A stretch of DNA of 29,436 bases, taken from the NCBI GenBank assembly GCA_030064795.1, contig JASJEI010000345.1, positions 1 through 29,436 of the forward strand. The letters run 5' to 3'. Origin of the DNA: Pleurocapsa sp. MO_226.B13. Its GTDB lineage: Bacteria; Cyanobacteriota; Cyanobacteriia; Cyanobacteriales; Xenococcaceae. The notes beneath the pieces were generated by a model. That model made no database searches. It was given only the letters and a program-made list of their open reading frames with translations, and had not been told where the DNA came from. Shown one piece after another: positions 15,268 through 26,190 of this stretch. The position numbers were made by a program, and so were the translations under genes. The first letter of the stretch is position 1, and every line of letters starts with the position of its first letter.

Positions 15268-15312
15268 AGAACAGAGGGGCCACAGGGAGCAGAGGGGGCA
15301 GAGAGAAAGCAA
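15262..15312. repeat. Purine-rich AGAGGGG-type intergenic repeat
   Basis: Directly after, and overlapping, the GAPDH stop is a run of CAGAGGGG/CAGGGAGCAGAGGGGG units. This resembles the GGGGAGAT block near 5250 and the tract at 21104. It holds no gene. Confidence 0.5.
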
Positions 15313-15419
15313 GAAATTTCTTACTCCTTTTGATTCGATCCCTAATGCCCCAGTCCCTAAATTAACCTTATGGTCACAAAAAAAGATATATTTATTTTCG
15401 CTTATATCTCGCTCTATAG

Positions 15420-16742
<1,323 letters not shown>

Positions 16743-16985
16743 CTAAATACTAAATAATTGAGAAACTAAACCAAAGATTAAGGCTTGGGCAATTCCAAGT
16801 CCGTAACCATCGATCGAAAGTACCCTATAAACAGTCAGTTTAAGTTTTACATGGCAATATAAAGGCGAGTTATGTGAAATTGTTTTTTATACAGGGTTTG
16901 CCCTAGTTGCGATTTTGCTCTTAAATTGCCTATCTATGACCTAAGCAATTATCCATTCAATCACGATAATCTTTCACAAGCACAT

Positions 16986-19553
16986 ATGGAAACCAAAACT
17001 TCTCAACAACTTCGTCAAACTCTTAGTGATAATAATTTAGTACACAATATCCAAATAGAAGACGATCGCACGGGAATGAGTGTGGAGACGCTTAAACGAG
17101 CCTTCACCGATAACCTGTTTTATATCCAAGGCAAAGACGAATCTAATGCCACTCTTCACGATTATTATCAGGCATTAGCCTATACAGTACGCGATCGCTT
17201 ATTACATCGCTTTATCAAAACAGGACGCACCTACTACGAAGAAAACGTCAAAGTAGTTTCCTATCTCTCCGCAGAATTTTTGATGGGCCGCCATCTAGAA
17301 AACAACCTCATTTCTCTGGGGATTTATGAAAAAATGCGCCAGGTCGTCAAAGAATCGGGTCTGGAGATTGAAGATCTGGTCGAGCAAGAACCCGATCCTG
17401 GTTTGGGTAACGGTGGTTTGGGCAGACTTGCAGCCTGTTTTCTAGATTCTCTAGCCAATTTGGAAATGCCCGCCATTGGTTATGGTATTCGTTATGAATT
17501 CGGGATCTTTCACCAGGCATTACGAGATGGTTGGCAAGCAGAAATTCCCGATAACTGGTTGATGTATAAAAACCCCTGGGAAATCGATCGCCCTGAAGAT
17601 TCGGTAGAAATCAAACTGGGAGGACACACCGAAGTTTATCGCGACGAAAAAGGACACAACCGCGTATCTTGGATTTGCGATCGCAAAGTCAAAGCGATTC
17701 CCTATGATACCCCAGTACCAGGATATCGTACCAATACCGTAAACTCCCTGCGTTTGTGGAAAGCCGAGGCCAGTGAAGAATTTAACTTTGAAGCCTTTAA
17801 CGCTGGTAACTATGACCGCGCCGTGGCCGAAAAAATGAGTTCGGAGACAATTTCTAAGGTACTCTATCCCAACGACAACACACCCCAAGGTAAAGAGTTA
17901 AGGTTGGCACAGCAATATTTCTTTGTTTCTGCCTCCCTCCAAGACCAAATTCGCATTCACCTCCACATCCATCCCAACCTGACTAACTTCCACGAGCGAT
18001 CGGCAATTCAACTTAATGATACTCATCCAGCAGTAGCCGTAGCCGAGTTAATGCGTTTATTTGTTGACGAACACGGCATGGATTGGGATCTAGCTTGGGA
18101 TATTACCCAAAAAACCTTTGCATATACCAACCATACCTTGTTACCCGAAGCTCTAGAGAGATGGTCGGTGAGCTTGTTTAGCCGAATGCTACCACGACAT
18201 ATTGAAATCATCTACGAAATCAATCATCGTTTCTTAGAAGATATCCGTACTTGGTTTCCCGATGATGACGAGCTTACTGCCGAACTTTCGATCATTGAAG
18301 AAGGTGCAGAAAAAAAAGTCCGCATGGCAAACTTAGCCTGTGTTGGTTCTCATGCGATTAATGGTGTAGCAGCACTCCATACTGAATTGTTGCAAAAATA
18401 TACCCTCCGAGGCTTTGCCAAACTCTGGCCCGAAAAATTCTTCAATAAAACTAATGGGGTTACTCCCCGTCGCTGGATCTTACTCAGCAACCCTCGACTA
18501 GCCAAACTGATTACGGAAAAAACCCAAAGTGATAGCTGGTTGAAAAATCTCGACCGAATGCGAGTGCTAGAAAAATTTCTTGACGATCCTGAATTCTGCC
18601 AAGAGTGGCGGGAAATCAAGCGCAAAAACAAAATGGCATTAGCAGCACAAATCAAGAAAACCAAAAACATTGAAGTCAATGTAGATTCCATCTTTGATGT
18701 GCTGGTCAAAAGAATCCACGAGTACAAGCGTCAGCATTTGATGGTGCTGCATATCATTACCCTCTACAACCGCATCAAACAAAACCCCAGTATCGATATC
18801 GTGCCTCGTACCTTTATCTTTGGTGGGAAAGCTGCGCCTGGCTACTTTATGGCAAAGTTAATTATTAAATTTGTTAACTCAGTAGCAGAAGTAGTTAACA
18901 AAGACCCCGATGTCAAAGGACGCTTAAAAGTAGTTTTCTTGCCTAATTTTAATGTTTCCTTGGGTCAAAAAATCTATCCCGCTGCGGACTTGTCAGAACA
19001 AGTTTCTACTGCTGGGAAAGAAGCTTCTGGTACTGGTAACATGAAATTTGCCATGAATGGTGCTTTGACTATCGGTACTCTAGATGGGGCAAATATTGAA
19101 ATCCGTGAAGAAGCTGGCGAAGAAAACTTTTTCTTATTTGGATTGACTGCTGAAGAAGTCTATCAAATGAAGGAAGAAGGGTATAATCCCATGTCCTACT
19201 ACGACACCAATAAAGAACTCAAAGCAGTAATCGATCGCGTGGCAAAAGGCTACTTCAGTCATGGAGATACCAAGCTCTTTAAGCCTATTGTCGATTCTTT
19301 ACTCTATGACGACCCTTATATGCTCTTAGCTGATTATCAGGCATATATCGACTGTCAAGACCGAGTGTCGGAAACCTATAAAGATCCAGATAAATGGACT
19401 AAAATGTCGATCCTCAACTCAGCACGGATGGGTAAATTCTCCAGCGATCGCACGATCGAAGAGTATTGTAACCAGATTTGGGATCTAAAACCAGTCCAAA
19501 TTGAGATCGAAGCTTACGAACAAGAAGGCGAGATGATTGCCTCTCAATCCTAA
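16986..19553 (+). CDS. glgP: Glycogen phosphorylase
   Basis: The enzyme phosphorolyses alpha-1,4-glucan to glucose-1-phosphate with pyridoxal phosphate. From ATG 16986 it has 855 residues, in the family range. An in-frame TTG at 16926 would add 20 residues and lacks support. Visible motifs include YLSAEFLMGRHLENNL, GNGGLGRLAACFLDS and RIHEYKRQHL. The PLP site is EASGTGNMKFAMNGALTIGT, whose Lys is residue 687 from this start. Context with gap1 and eno suggests a catabolic carbon unit for dark metabolism; whether they are cotranscribed is unclear because the spacers exceed 180 bp. A strong terminator follows. Confidence 0.96.
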   Translation: METKTSQQLRQTLSDNNLVHNIQIEDDRTGMSVETLKRAFTDNLFYIQGKDESNATLHDYYQALAYTVRDRLLHRFIKTGRTYYEENVKVVSYLSAEFLMGRHLENNLISLGIYEKMRQVVKESGLEIEDLVEQEPDPGLGNGGLGRLAACFLDSLANLEMPAIGYGIRYEFGIFHQALRDGWQAEIPDNWLMYKNPWEIDRPEDSVEIKLGGHTEVYRDEKGHNRVSWICDRKVKAIPYDTPVPGYRTNTVNSLRLWKAEASEEFNFEAFNAGNYDRAVAEKMSSETISKVLYPNDNTPQGKELRLAQQYFFVSASLQDQIRIHLHIHPNLTNFHERSAIQLNDTHPAVAVAELMRLFVDEHGMDWDLAWDITQKTFAYTNHTLLPEALERWSVSLFSRMLPRHIEIIYEINHRFLEDIRTWFPDDDELTAELSIIEEGAEKKVRMANLACVGSHAINGVAALHTELLQKYTLRGFAKLWPEKFFNKTNGVTPRRWILLSNPRLAKLITEKTQSDSWLKNLDRMRVLEKFLDDPEFCQEWREIKRKNKMALAAQIKKTKNIEVNVDSIFDVLVKRIHEYKRQHLMVLHIITLYNRIKQNPSIDIVPRTFIFGGKAAPGYFMAKLIIKFVNSVAEVVNKDPDVKGRLKVVFLPNFNVSLGQKIYPAADLSEQVSTAGKEASGTGNMKFAMNGALTIGTLDGANIEIREEAGEENFFLFGLTAEEVYQMKEEGYNPMSYYDTNKELKAVIDRVAKGYFSHGDTKLFKPIVDSLLYDDPYMLLADYQAYIDCQDRVSETYKDPDKWTKMSILNSARMGKFSSDRTIEEYCNQIWDLKPVQIEIEAYEQEGEMIASQS

Positions 19554-19586
19554 GATTTTCTAAGATTTTTTCTTCTAGTGTTATGC

Positions 19587-19615
19587 AGATGTCCTAATTA
19601 GGGCATCTTTTTTTT
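19587..19615 (+). terminator. Rho-independent terminator of glgP
   Basis: Arms AGATGTCCT (19587-19595) and AGGGCATCT (19600-19608) pair with one G-U and a 4-nt AATT loop, followed by eight T (19608-19615). It sits 34 bp after the glgP stop. Confidence 0.88.
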
Positions 19616-19715
19616 GCTCGTTGGCGATCCAGATTACAGATAACAGCGAGCAAAAATTTTGTGTAACAATTATTTACAAAGCTCAATAATTAGAAAGATT
19701 AGAAAGAGATTAGGT

Positions 19716-21113
19716 ATGACGATAACGACTGATAGTCCCAAGACAGCAACTCTCTTACCAGGCGGTAACGACCCTACTGTTTTCGATCCCCAAGAAGCAT
19801 GGTATCCCATTTACTACCTAGAAGATTTAAACAAAGACAAACTAGCTCGCTTTACCTTGCTAGAAAAAGATCTGGTTATCTGGTGGGATAAATCGGCTAG
19901 CACTTGGCAGGTGTTTGAAGATAAATGTCCCCATCGTCTTGCACCACTAAGCGAAGGCAGAGTAAACGAAGCGGGTTTATTAGAGTGTCCCTATCATGGT
20001 TGGGCATTTTCGGGTAATGGAAACTGTGAGGCGATTCCGCAACAGCAACCAGAAGGACAGGCTCATACTTCTAATCGAGCTTGTGTTCGATCTTACCCCA
20101 CGGCGATCGCTCAAGGACTACTGTTTGTTTATCCAGGAACCAAGGAAAACGCGACTAAAACTCCCGTTCCAATTATCGAACCGATGGAAGAAGATCGAAA
20201 TGATTGGGTCTGTTTAGATATTTTCCGCGATCTTCCCTATGATGCTCTGACTCTTCTAGAAAACGTCATTGATGCCAGTCATATACCCTATACTCACCAT
20301 AAAACCGTTGGTAATCGCTCTAATGTTGCCCCATTAGAATTAGAAATTACCGAATCAGGCAAACATGGTTTTAAAGGTATTTGGGAAGAAGGGCCTCGTA
20401 AGGGCAAATTAGGCACACAATACACTACTTTTACCGCACCTTGCTTAATGTGGCACGATTTGACTTCCAAGCAGTTTGGACGCACCTTAACGGTGGTATA
20501 TGCCACCCCAATTAGTAAAGGAAAATGCCGTCTATTTGCTCGTTTTCCGTTTAAATTCTCTTCGCCTTTCCCGCGTTTTTTTATTCAGCTTACGCCTAAA
20601 TGGTATTCCCACATCAATCAAAACGGGGTATTAGAAGACGACCAGATTTTCCTACACCACCAAGAACGTTATTTGGCAGCTTCGGGTGGTAGTGAGAATT
20701 ATAGTAAGGCGTTTTATCTCCCCACCAAAGCAGATTTATATGTTTCCGAGTTACATCAATGGCTCAATCTATATCACGCCGATCCTTTTCCCGACCGAGA
20801 TTTGCCCCCGACTTTAACTAAAGAACAGTTATTAGACCGCTATCATTCCCACACCAAAAATTGCGCTAGCTGTAGTCAGGCTTTAAAAAATCTCAAAAAG
20901 ATTAAGATAATGGCGATCGCCTTAGTCATCTTAACCTGGGCAACGATCCCGCTCCTCTCCTTATTTATTGACATTTCAGCCCCTTGGACTGTAGCCAGTT
21001 TTGCTGCTAGCTTACTTATTTCTAGCTTGACTTGGTGGCAACTCAATAAGTTAGAACGGAAATTCTATCGAGGTGCAGAAATTCCACCCCGAAATTTAAA
21101 GAACAAGGAATGA
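19716..21113 (+). CDS. Rieske [2Fe-2S] oxygenase of the PaO/Lls1/Tic55 group
   Basis: The 465-residue protein has an N-terminal Rieske domain with CPHR (C71, H73) and CPYHGW (C91, H94) binding the 2Fe-2S cluster. The catalytic non-heme iron site is visible in NVIDASHIPYTHH. The C-terminal part holds a CxxC (NCASC) and two hydrophobic helices at the end, which are typical of membrane-associated pheophorbide a oxygenase, Lls1, Tic55 and related proteins. Cyanobacterial members are usually annotated as cell-death suppressor or PaO-like; substrates are probably tetrapyrroles or other ring compounds, unproven. The chosen ATG follows a purine-rich GAAAGAGATTAGG stretch. An upstream GTG at 19659 would add an unconserved 19-residue basic tail. 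Confidence 0.88.
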   Translation: MTITTDSPKTATLLPGGNDPTVFDPQEAWYPIYYLEDLNKDKLARFTLLEKDLVIWWDKSASTWQVFEDKCPHRLAPLSEGRVNEAGLLECPYHGWAFSGNGNCEAIPQQQPEGQAHTSNRACVRSYPTAIAQGLLFVYPGTKENATKTPVPIIEPMEEDRNDWVCLDIFRDLPYDALTLLENVIDASHIPYTHHKTVGNRSNVAPLELEITESGKHGFKGIWEEGPRKGKLGTQYTTFTAPCLMWHDLTSKQFGRTLTVVYATPISKGKCRLFARFPFKFSSPFPRFFIQLTPKWYSHINQNGVLEDDQIFLHHQERYLAASGGSENYSKAFYLPTKADLYVSELHQWLNLYHADPFPDRDLPPTLTKEQLLDRYHSHTKNCASCSQALKNLKKIKIMAIALVILTWATIPLLSLFIDISAPWTVASFAASLLISSLTWWQLNKLERKFYRGAEIPPRNLKNKE

Positions 21114-21175
21114 GGGATGAGAAGGAGGAAGATGGGAGAGATTGGAGGCGGTGGGGAGAAGCAAAGACTAATAAC
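21104..21175. repeat. Purine-rich AAGGAAT/GAGGGAT intergenic repeat
   Basis: AAGGAAT, GAGGGAT and GGAGGAAGATGGGAGAG units overlap and follow the oxygenase stop, ending in GGGGAGAAGC and AATAACCAATGAC. This mirrors the GGGGAGAAGTAAAAATTAATAACC order at 5285-5308. Confidence 0.5.
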
Positions 21176-21186
21176 CAATGACTGTA

Positions 21187-21232
21187 AGGGCGAACGCCCT
21201 AAAGGATTAGCTTCGCGTCGCCGTTCGCCCCT
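21187..21232. repeat. Palindromic GGGCGAACG / CGTTCGCCC element
   Basis: Arms AGGGCGAACG (21187-21196) and CGTTCGCCC (21222-21230) enclose CCCTAAAGGATTAGCTTCGC. The inner part is a diverged copy of the CCTAAAGGA repeat seen at 1536, 3722 and 25630. It lies between convergent genes and could form a terminator hairpin. Confidence 0.6.
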
Positions 21233-21250
21233 ACCAATGACCGATCGCCG

Positions 21251-22294
21251 TCAAAGCTTAATTCCCCGTAAACTATCGCGGGGATTTTCGCTGCGAATAT
21301 CGCGAATTTTTTGGTAATATTGCCTTTCTTTAAGGGTGATTTGTTTGGGAGTGGCAATAATAATTTTGACTAACTGATCGCTTCTACTGCCTTTAGGAGA
21401 AGACCAACCCTTACCCCGCAATCGTAATACTTGACCCGAACGAATTCCTGCTGGAACTTTCATACTTACCGAACCATCAGGGGTAGGAATGCTAATTGAC
21501 GTGCCTAAGACTGCTTCATCTGGAGCAATTGGAACTTCACATACTAAATTATCCCCTTCAAAATCGAAAAAAGGGTGGGGAGTCAGATCGACATTGAGAT
21601 ACAAATCTCCTTTTGATTGACCATAACTAGCTTGTCCTTTTCCTGGCAGACGAATTCGCGTACCTGGTTTTGCCCCTGCGGGAATCCGAACCTCTACTAT
21701 TTCTGTACCTAAATTAAGACGTTTTACAGTACCTCTAAATGCCTCTGAGAAGCTGAGGTTAATACTGGCTTCGCTGCTAACCGATTTTGATTTTTGACTG
21801 GAACTATCAACGTCTTGAAAATGACTGCTAAAATTAGTACTCGAATATGAGCTTCTATTACTTCTACCAGATGTTTGATATGAATAACTCTGAGAATTGC
21901 TGCTACCAGTGCCAGGAGGAGAAAAACGCCCTAAAAGTTCGTTGATAAATTCTTCAAAATTACCATATTGACTAAAGTCTGTATTATTAAAGTCAACTTG
22001 GGTATTATTATTGGTGCTGCTGGTATAGCTCTTGCTGGTAGAGTATCCTGATGTGGCATTTTGTTGCCAATAGCGACCAAAACGATCGTACTGCGATCGC
22101 TTTTCGCTGTCTGAAAGTACTTCGTAGGCTTCACTGAGTTCTTTAAATTTTGCTTCTGCTGCCTTATTTCCCTGATTGCGATCGGGATGGTATTTTAAAG
22201 CTTGTCTGCGAAACTGTTTTTTAATCTCGTCGGCACTGGCCGTTTTTGAAACTCCTAAAATAGCGTAATAATCTTTAAATTCAGTGGAAGCCAT
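21251..22294 (-). CDS. dnaJ: DnaJ/CbpA-like J-domain co-chaperone (class B)
   Basis: The 347-residue protein stimulates the ATPase of DnaK-type Hsp70. The J-domain occupies residues 8-72 with HPD at 36-38 and [24 protein letters not shown]. There is no CxxCxGxG zinc finger. Instead a Ser/Gly/Tyr/Asn-rich linker (about 76-175) leads to two C-terminal beta-sandwich substrate domains ([60 protein letters not shown]). This is the class B/CbpA layout, and cyanobacteria have several such paralogues. The last residues continue past the usual end as [17 protein letters not shown]. Confidence 0.92.
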   Translation of the reverse strand: MASTEFKDYYAILGVSKTASADEIKKQFRRQALKYHPDRNQGNKAAEAKFKELSEAYEVLSDSEKRSQYDRFGRYWQQNATSGYSTSKSYTSSTNNNTQVDFNNTDFSQYGNFEEFINELLGRFSPPGTGSSNSQSYSYQTSGRSNRSSYSSTNFSSHFQDVDSSSQKSKSVSSEASINLSFSEAFRGTVKRLNLGTEIVEVRIPAGAKPGTRIRLPGKGQASYGQSKGDLYLNVDLTPHPFFDFEGDNLVCEVPIAPDEAVLGTSISIPTPDGSVSMKVPAGIRSGQVLRLRGKGWSSPKGSRSDQLVKIIIATPKQITLKERQYYQKIRDIRSENPRDSLRGIKL

Positions 22295-22428
22295 TGAGGA
22301 TTGTCTCCTGGAAAAGTTTGCTAGTTTAAAGGTACTTGATAATAAAAATTAATAATTTTGCTAATCTTATTTAAAGTTTAACCTTATATTCGCAGAATCT
22401 TAGTAGTTCAATTCGATCGATAGGGATT

Positions 22429-22463
22429 AAAAAAGAGTGTAGCCAAGATAAATAACCACACTC
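22429..22463 (-). terminator. Rho-independent terminator of glgC
   Basis: On the minus strand GAGTGT (22463-22458) and ACACTC (22440-22435) form a stem, followed by TTTTTT (22434-22429). It is 55 bp past the glgC stop and upstream of the J-domain gene. Confidence 0.75.
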
Positions 22464-22517
22464 CTGTTGTTTTCAAAATTAACTTGTCAATGGTTGACTG
22501 CCCGATCTAAAAAAAAT

Positions 22518-23807
22518 TTAGATTACTGTGTTGTCATAAATGGTTGCATTTTTTAAAACCACTACAATACCACTACGAATATAAAAGCCTTCATCTTCTC
22601 TTTGAGATTCTTCTACTCGGTCTTTATTCAGAATTTGAACATTACGACCGATACGAGCATTTTTATCGACAATAGCATGACGCACCGTCGAACCTTCACC
22701 TATGCCCACGGGAACTCCACCTTTTTGTAAGCCAGATTGTCTCTCGGCAAAAGGCTCATAAAAATCTGCTCCCATGATCAAAGTATCCTCGATAGTGCAA
22801 TCAGCCTCGATACGAGTTCTAATCCCGATTACAGAATGATTTATTTTACTCTGCTTGATAATGCATCCTTCACCAATCATCGATTCGCTGACTTGGCAAT
22901 TCTCAAACTTGGTTGGAGGCAAATAACGGGAACGGGTGTAAATGGGAGCTTTTTCATCATAGAAGCTAAAATCAGGTTGAGGTTGCTTTGTAAGAGCTAA
23001 ATTTGCTTCATAAAAAGATTCGACAGTCCCGATATCCTCCCAATAACCCTTAAATAGGTATGCTTGGAGACTATGATCTTTAGCTGCACCAGGAATAACT
23101 TCGTTACCAAAGTCGTGTTGATCTAAATTGCTTTCTAATAAGTTAACTAAAACCTCTTTCTTAAAGACATAAATCCCCATAGAAGCTATATAAGGACTTT
23201 CTTTAGCTTGTTCTGGTGTCAGACCCAAAATAGTAGTATCTACCTGCATTTTTTTGAGGTCTTCTCCCTTGGGTTTTTCAGCAAAATTAATAATCCTGCC
23301 TTGACTGTCAATTTTCATTAAACCAAAACTAGAAGCTCTTTTGTCGTCAATAGGCACTACAGATAAAGTAATATCCGCCTTGGTTTCCCGATGATGCCGA
23401 ATAAACTTGCTATAGTCCATGCGATAAAGATGATCGCCAGAAAGAATCAGACATTCATCCACATCCCAAGACTTGATAGAATTGAGATATTGACGAACTG
23501 CATCAGCAGTGCCCTGAAACCATCCAGAGTTATCTTTGGTTTGCTGTGCCGATAATACCTCTACAAATCCTTCTCTAAATCCAGAAAAATTGTAACTGCG
23601 ATTTAAATGTCGATTAAGAGAAGCAGAATTAAATTGAGTCAGAACATAAATCTTGAGAATCTCTGAATTTATGCAGTTACTAACAGGAATGTCTATTAAA
23701 CGATATTTACTAGCCAGAGGTACTGCTGGTTTTGCCCTTAATTTGGTTAGGGGATACAAACGAGTACCTGCTCCGCCCCCGAGAATGATACCTAATACTC
23801 TTTTCAC
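22518..23807 (-). CDS. glgC: Glucose-1-phosphate adenylyltransferase (ADP-glucose pyrophosphorylase)
   Basis: The 429-residue enzyme makes ADP-glucose from glucose-1-phosphate and ATP, the committed step of glycogen synthesis. The N-terminal nucleotidyltransferase motif is [21 protein letters not shown] (split here by its conserved core GGGAGTRL), and substrate loops GDHLYRMDY and FAEKPKG follow, with [18 protein letters not shown] marking the sugar-phosphate site. The C-terminal left-handed beta-helix contributes 3-phosphoglycerate activation in cyanobacteria, and [18 protein letters not shown] is the usual end. Length matches cyanobacterial GlgC. It is transcribed toward the J-domain gene but ends in a terminator. 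Confidence 0.97.
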   Translation of the reverse strand: MKRVLGIILGGGAGTRLYPLTKLRAKPAVPLASKYRLIDIPVSNCINSEILKIYVLTQFNSASLNRHLNRSYNFSGFREGFVEVLSAQQTKDNSGWFQGTADAVRQYLNSIKSWDVDECLILSGDHLYRMDYSKFIRHHRETKADITLSVVPIDDKRASSFGLMKIDSQGRIINFAEKPKGEDLKKMQVDTTILGLTPEQAKESPYIASMGIYVFKKEVLVNLLESNLDQHDFGNEVIPGAAKDHSLQAYLFKGYWEDIGTVESFYEANLALTKQPQPDFSFYDEKAPIYTRSRYLPPTKFENCQVSESMIGEGCIIKQSKINHSVIGIRTRIEADCTIEDTLIMGADFYEPFAERQSGLQKGGVPVGIGEGSTVRHAIVDKNARIGRNVQILNKDRVEESQREDEGFYIRSGIVVVLKNATIYDNTVI

Positions 23808-23853
23808 TTCTTAAAACCTCGTCAATAGCTGTGCCTCTCAAGTTAAAGTTTAT

Positions 23854-23874
23854 CTGAATCAGGGACAGATTCAG
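23854..23874. promoter_or_regulatory. Perfect 7-bp palindrome between glgC and sufE
   Basis: CTGAATC (23854-23860) and GATTCAG (23868-23874) flank AGGGACA. The site lies 47 bp upstream of the glgC start and in the shared divergent promoter region with sufE. It could be an operator or a 5' UTR hairpin. No regulator is assigned. Confidence 0.35.
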
Positions 23875-23997
23875 CAAAATGAATGGGAAAAGACTCAGGT
23901 TTGTTAAAGTAATAACAGAAACGCGATCGCTTTGTTGCTAGTCAGCGTCTTCGTTTTACTATCTAAACTGTTTAGATATTTGGATCGATTATCGAAT

Positions 23998-24441
23998 ATG
24001 TCATCATCATCAACTTCTCTACCTCCCAAATTAGCCAAGATTGTCGAGCGTTTCCAACGCCGTTCCAACCCCAAACAAAAATACGAACAATTGCTGTGGT
24101 ACGCTAAAAAGCTGCCCGAAATGCCTGAATCAGCTAAAACGGAAAACAACAAAGTAAAAGGCTGTGTTTCTCAGGTATACATCACAGCCAGCCTAGAAGA
24201 CGGTAAAGTTTGCTATCAGGGTGATTCTGATGCCCAATTGGTTAAAGGATTAGTCGCTTTTTTGATTGAAGGTTTAAACAATTTACCTCCAGAAGAAATT
24301 GTTCGAGTAGAACCTGATTTTATTGAAGACACGGGTTTGAAAGTTAGTCTGACTCCTTCTCGCGCCAATGGCTTTTTTAATATCTTCCAGATGATGAAGA
24401 ATAAAGCTTTGGGTTTTCAATTAGGTACGGTGGAAAAGTAA
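23998..24441 (+). CDS. sufE: SufE, sulfur-acceptor protein for Fe-S cluster assembly
   Basis: SufE accepts persulfide from the cysteine desulfurase SufS and passes it to the SufBCD scaffold. From ATG 23998 it has 147 residues. The reactive Cys is C56 in KVKGCVSQVYI, and the family pattern KYEQLLWYAKKLPEMP precedes it. The C-terminal NGFFNIFQMMKNKAL is typical of cyanobacterial and plastid SufE. An in-frame TTG at 23932 would add a hydrophobic tail translated from promoter sequence and is rejected. It stands apart from any suf operon here. Confidence 0.93.
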   Translation: MSSSSTSLPPKLAKIVERFQRRSNPKQKYEQLLWYAKKLPEMPESAKTENNKVKGCVSQVYITASLEDGKVCYQGDSDAQLVKGLVAFLIEGLNNLPPEEIVRVEPDFIEDTGLKVSLTPSRANGFFNIFQMMKNKALGFQLGTVEK

Positions 24442-24684
24442 AATCATTTCAACTAGAAGCAAAAGCGAGCGCCACCAAAATATTATCTCCAAAGCTTGTT
24501 ACTTGTATCGAACATTTTGGCAGCACTTAAGTACCTAATTTTACCAGCCAAACCGATTATTGATTTATTAAAGTGAGAATAGTTAAGAATTAAGTGATTT
24601 TTATCAATAGCTAGTATAGGCGATCGCTCGACTGGACTCAAGACATTGCCCATACTGTAGTTATTCTTTGGTCTTATTTTCGGC

Positions 24685-25185
24685 TTATCGTTCGGAAATT
24701 ACGCGACTACAACACCAGTCGGTTGGCAAAGCAGAGGGCCATCCCATGCGAATTGCTTCTGGGCAAATAGTCATCACCGTTAGCTGACAGTCGATTAGCT
24801 GAAATCCTTCTTTCTTACACTGTTTTAAACTGTGTTTGAGTATGGTGTCATCTCTAAATTCAATGGTCTTGTTGCACTGAATGCAAACTACGTGATGATG
24901 ATGGTGGGGATAAGGCTGATTTAATTCATAGTGCTTGTGTCCTTCTGCTAACTCCAATTCTCGCAGAATTCCCATACGCGCCATGAGTTTCACGCTACGA
25001 TAAATTGTCGATAAACTAATAGATTCACCCCGCTTTTCTACCAGAGCGTGTAGTTCTTCCGCACTTAAATGATTGCCCTTGGGCAAATTTTGAAATACAT
25101 GGAGAATTTTTTCTCTTTGAGGGGTCATACGCCAACCTCTAGAGTTGAGTTCGGCTTTTAAGGAAGCTGCCGTATAATGAGCCAT
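24685..25185 (-). CDS. Fur family metalloregulator (FurB/Zur-like)
   Basis: The 166-residue regulator has the winged-helix with GWRMTPQREKILHVFQ and SLSTIYRSVKLM (DNA recognition helix), then the metal-sensing hinge HKHYELNQPYPHHHHH and a CIQC pair (C101, C104). The second structural CxxC expected near the C-terminus is not intact: C141 is followed by PEA, so position 144 is Ala. The tail continues GWPSALPTDWCCSR with C158-C159 instead. The overall form is closest to what I recall for cyanobacterial FurB/Zur rather than FurA or PerR/FurC. The metal specificity is not decided by sequence alone. A candidate autoregulatory operator lies 31 bp upstream. Confidence 0.88.
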   Translation of the reverse strand: MAHYTAASLKAELNSRGWRMTPQREKILHVFQNLPKGNHLSAEELHALVEKRGESISLSTIYRSVKLMARMGILRELELAEGHKHYELNQPYPHHHHHVVCIQCNKTIEFRDDTILKHSLKQCKKEGFQLIDCQLTVMTICPEAIRMGWPSALPTDWCCSRVISER

Positions 25186-25215
25186 ACCAATGTTTTATCA
25201 ATTATTTATTGCTTA

Positions 25216-25234
25216 TTGACAATGATAGTGTTAA
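25216..25234. promoter_or_regulatory. Imperfect palindrome upstream of the fur-type gene
   Basis: TTGACAATGATAGTGTTAA is a 19-bp AT-rich inverted repeat of the form TTnACAnTnnnAnTGTnAA, 31 bp before the start codon. Fur-family operators are AT-rich palindromes of this size, so autoregulation is plausible, though it does not match a Fur or Zur consensus closely. Confidence 0.35.
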
Positions 25235-25564
25235 TCGGGCAAGCTTTGCAATAAAGTTTAGTTACGGAATAATTTTTCGGGTTCAATATGGCTAGTGATA
25301 GAGTAGATAAGGCGAACGAGCGACAATTTTTCTGTCAAAAGTCATCTCGCTCGCATAAATTAGAGGTCGCCTGCACGGTGCATTCCGCACTCTCTTTTTT
25401 GTGCTTTAGTTCTCAATCTTCTCATCGAACTTTTGACACCATCTATCAAAGCAGGCTGGCATAGCTGCGGGAGTGGTTTCTTTCATAGCTCGCGATCGCT
25501 CTAGTTAATAATGTTAAACTCAATCAGCAACAGTATTTTATCTTATTTCAACCCCTAAAATTGT
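25235..25564. other. Gene-free stretch with faint coding remnants
   Basis: No convincing gene. On the minus strand a short frame near 25487-25407 reads MPACFDRWCQKFDEKIEN after MKETTPAA, which might be a decayed transposase tail but is too short to assign. A GGCGAACGAGCGAC / GCTCGC pair near 25302-25357 suggests another diverged palindrome. TGCACGGTGCATTCCGCA at 25373-25390 resembles the terminal repeat of the 1494-1621 element. Confidence 0.4.
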
Positions 25565-25588
25565 TTAAGTACCGTTAGGGGTAATGCC

Positions 25589-25640
25589 CAATATGCGAAG
25601 CCCGCGCATGACTCGCTGCGCATCGCGGTATCCTTTAGGA
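25589..25640 (-). repeat. CCTAAAGGA-type palindromic repeat abutting a transposase remnant
   Basis: On the minus strand TCCTAAAGGATACCGCGATG and CGCAGCGAGTC, then GGGCTTCGCATAT, match the element at 1535-1583 almost base for base. The difference is that its right-hand TCCTTTAGG arm is replaced by ATGCGCG. It begins exactly where similarity to the transposase ends. Confidence 0.75.
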
Positions 25641-26042
25641 CTACCTTGTTTTTCTGGTAGCCATGCTATCGTACTGTATCCTTGTCCTACTGTTACTGAA
25701 TTATTTGAAGATGAGGAGTGTTCATAAGTTCTATCCTTGAGAGTTTTTGCGACTCTCCTTCCCCATGCTGTATGGTCAATTCCTAACAACACATATTCTA
25801 ATGACGGAATTTCTTCGACATACCTTGTCATCAGTTTATTTCTCTGAGGACGAGTATCTTGCAACGCTTCATAGGTGCTTGACCATTTTCTTCTAAACAG
25901 AGGTCAAGCGCGAAAACTCTGCTAAACAACTGGCATTTCTCGTTGTCATTAAACTATCCATCAATTCAAAGGTCGCATCTTTCGCCTTGCCTAACATCAG
26001 GTAGGTTTCTTGACGGAATTTTTGATATCGGTCATATTTCAT
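25640..26042 (-). pseudogene. Truncated, frameshifted transposase remnant
   Basis: The minus-strand ATG at 26042 opens MKYDRYQKFRQETYLMLGKA, continuing to NASCLAEFS and then a stop at 25895. In a second frame the homologous reading resumes as FRRKWSSTYEALQDTRPQRN, EYVLLGIDHTAWGRR, TLKDRTYEH, TVGQGYSTIAWLPEKQGS. I recognise this as the N-terminal third of a DDE-type cyanobacterial transposase (IS701/IS4-like group, from memory; IDHTAW carries a catalytic Asp). A loss of two bases near 25898 accounts for the shift. The protein is cut off at 25640 by a palindromic repeat where a WALPL-type continuation would be expected. No terminal inverted repeats were identified. Confidence 0.75.
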
Positions 26043-26190
26043 GCTAGGGAGAGTTTGAATTTAATTGGTATTTTCATTTTCTCCCTATTCGCCCTTCATT
26101 CTTTCTCTGTTTTCTGTTCTAGCCTTTTCGTTAGTCTAAACTACAGTTAAATCTTGAGTGAGTAATGACGATACTTTAACTTTGTGCTGC

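Noticed and set aside
16743..16985. Terminator or riboswitch between eno and glgP
   Set aside because: Only a 5-bp CTTGG/CCAAG stem near 16784-16799 without a T run was seen, and no conserved riboswitch core was recognised.
17520..17888. 122-codon minus-strand frame inside glgP
   Set aside because: Antisense shadow of a highly conserved gene, without promoter or motif.
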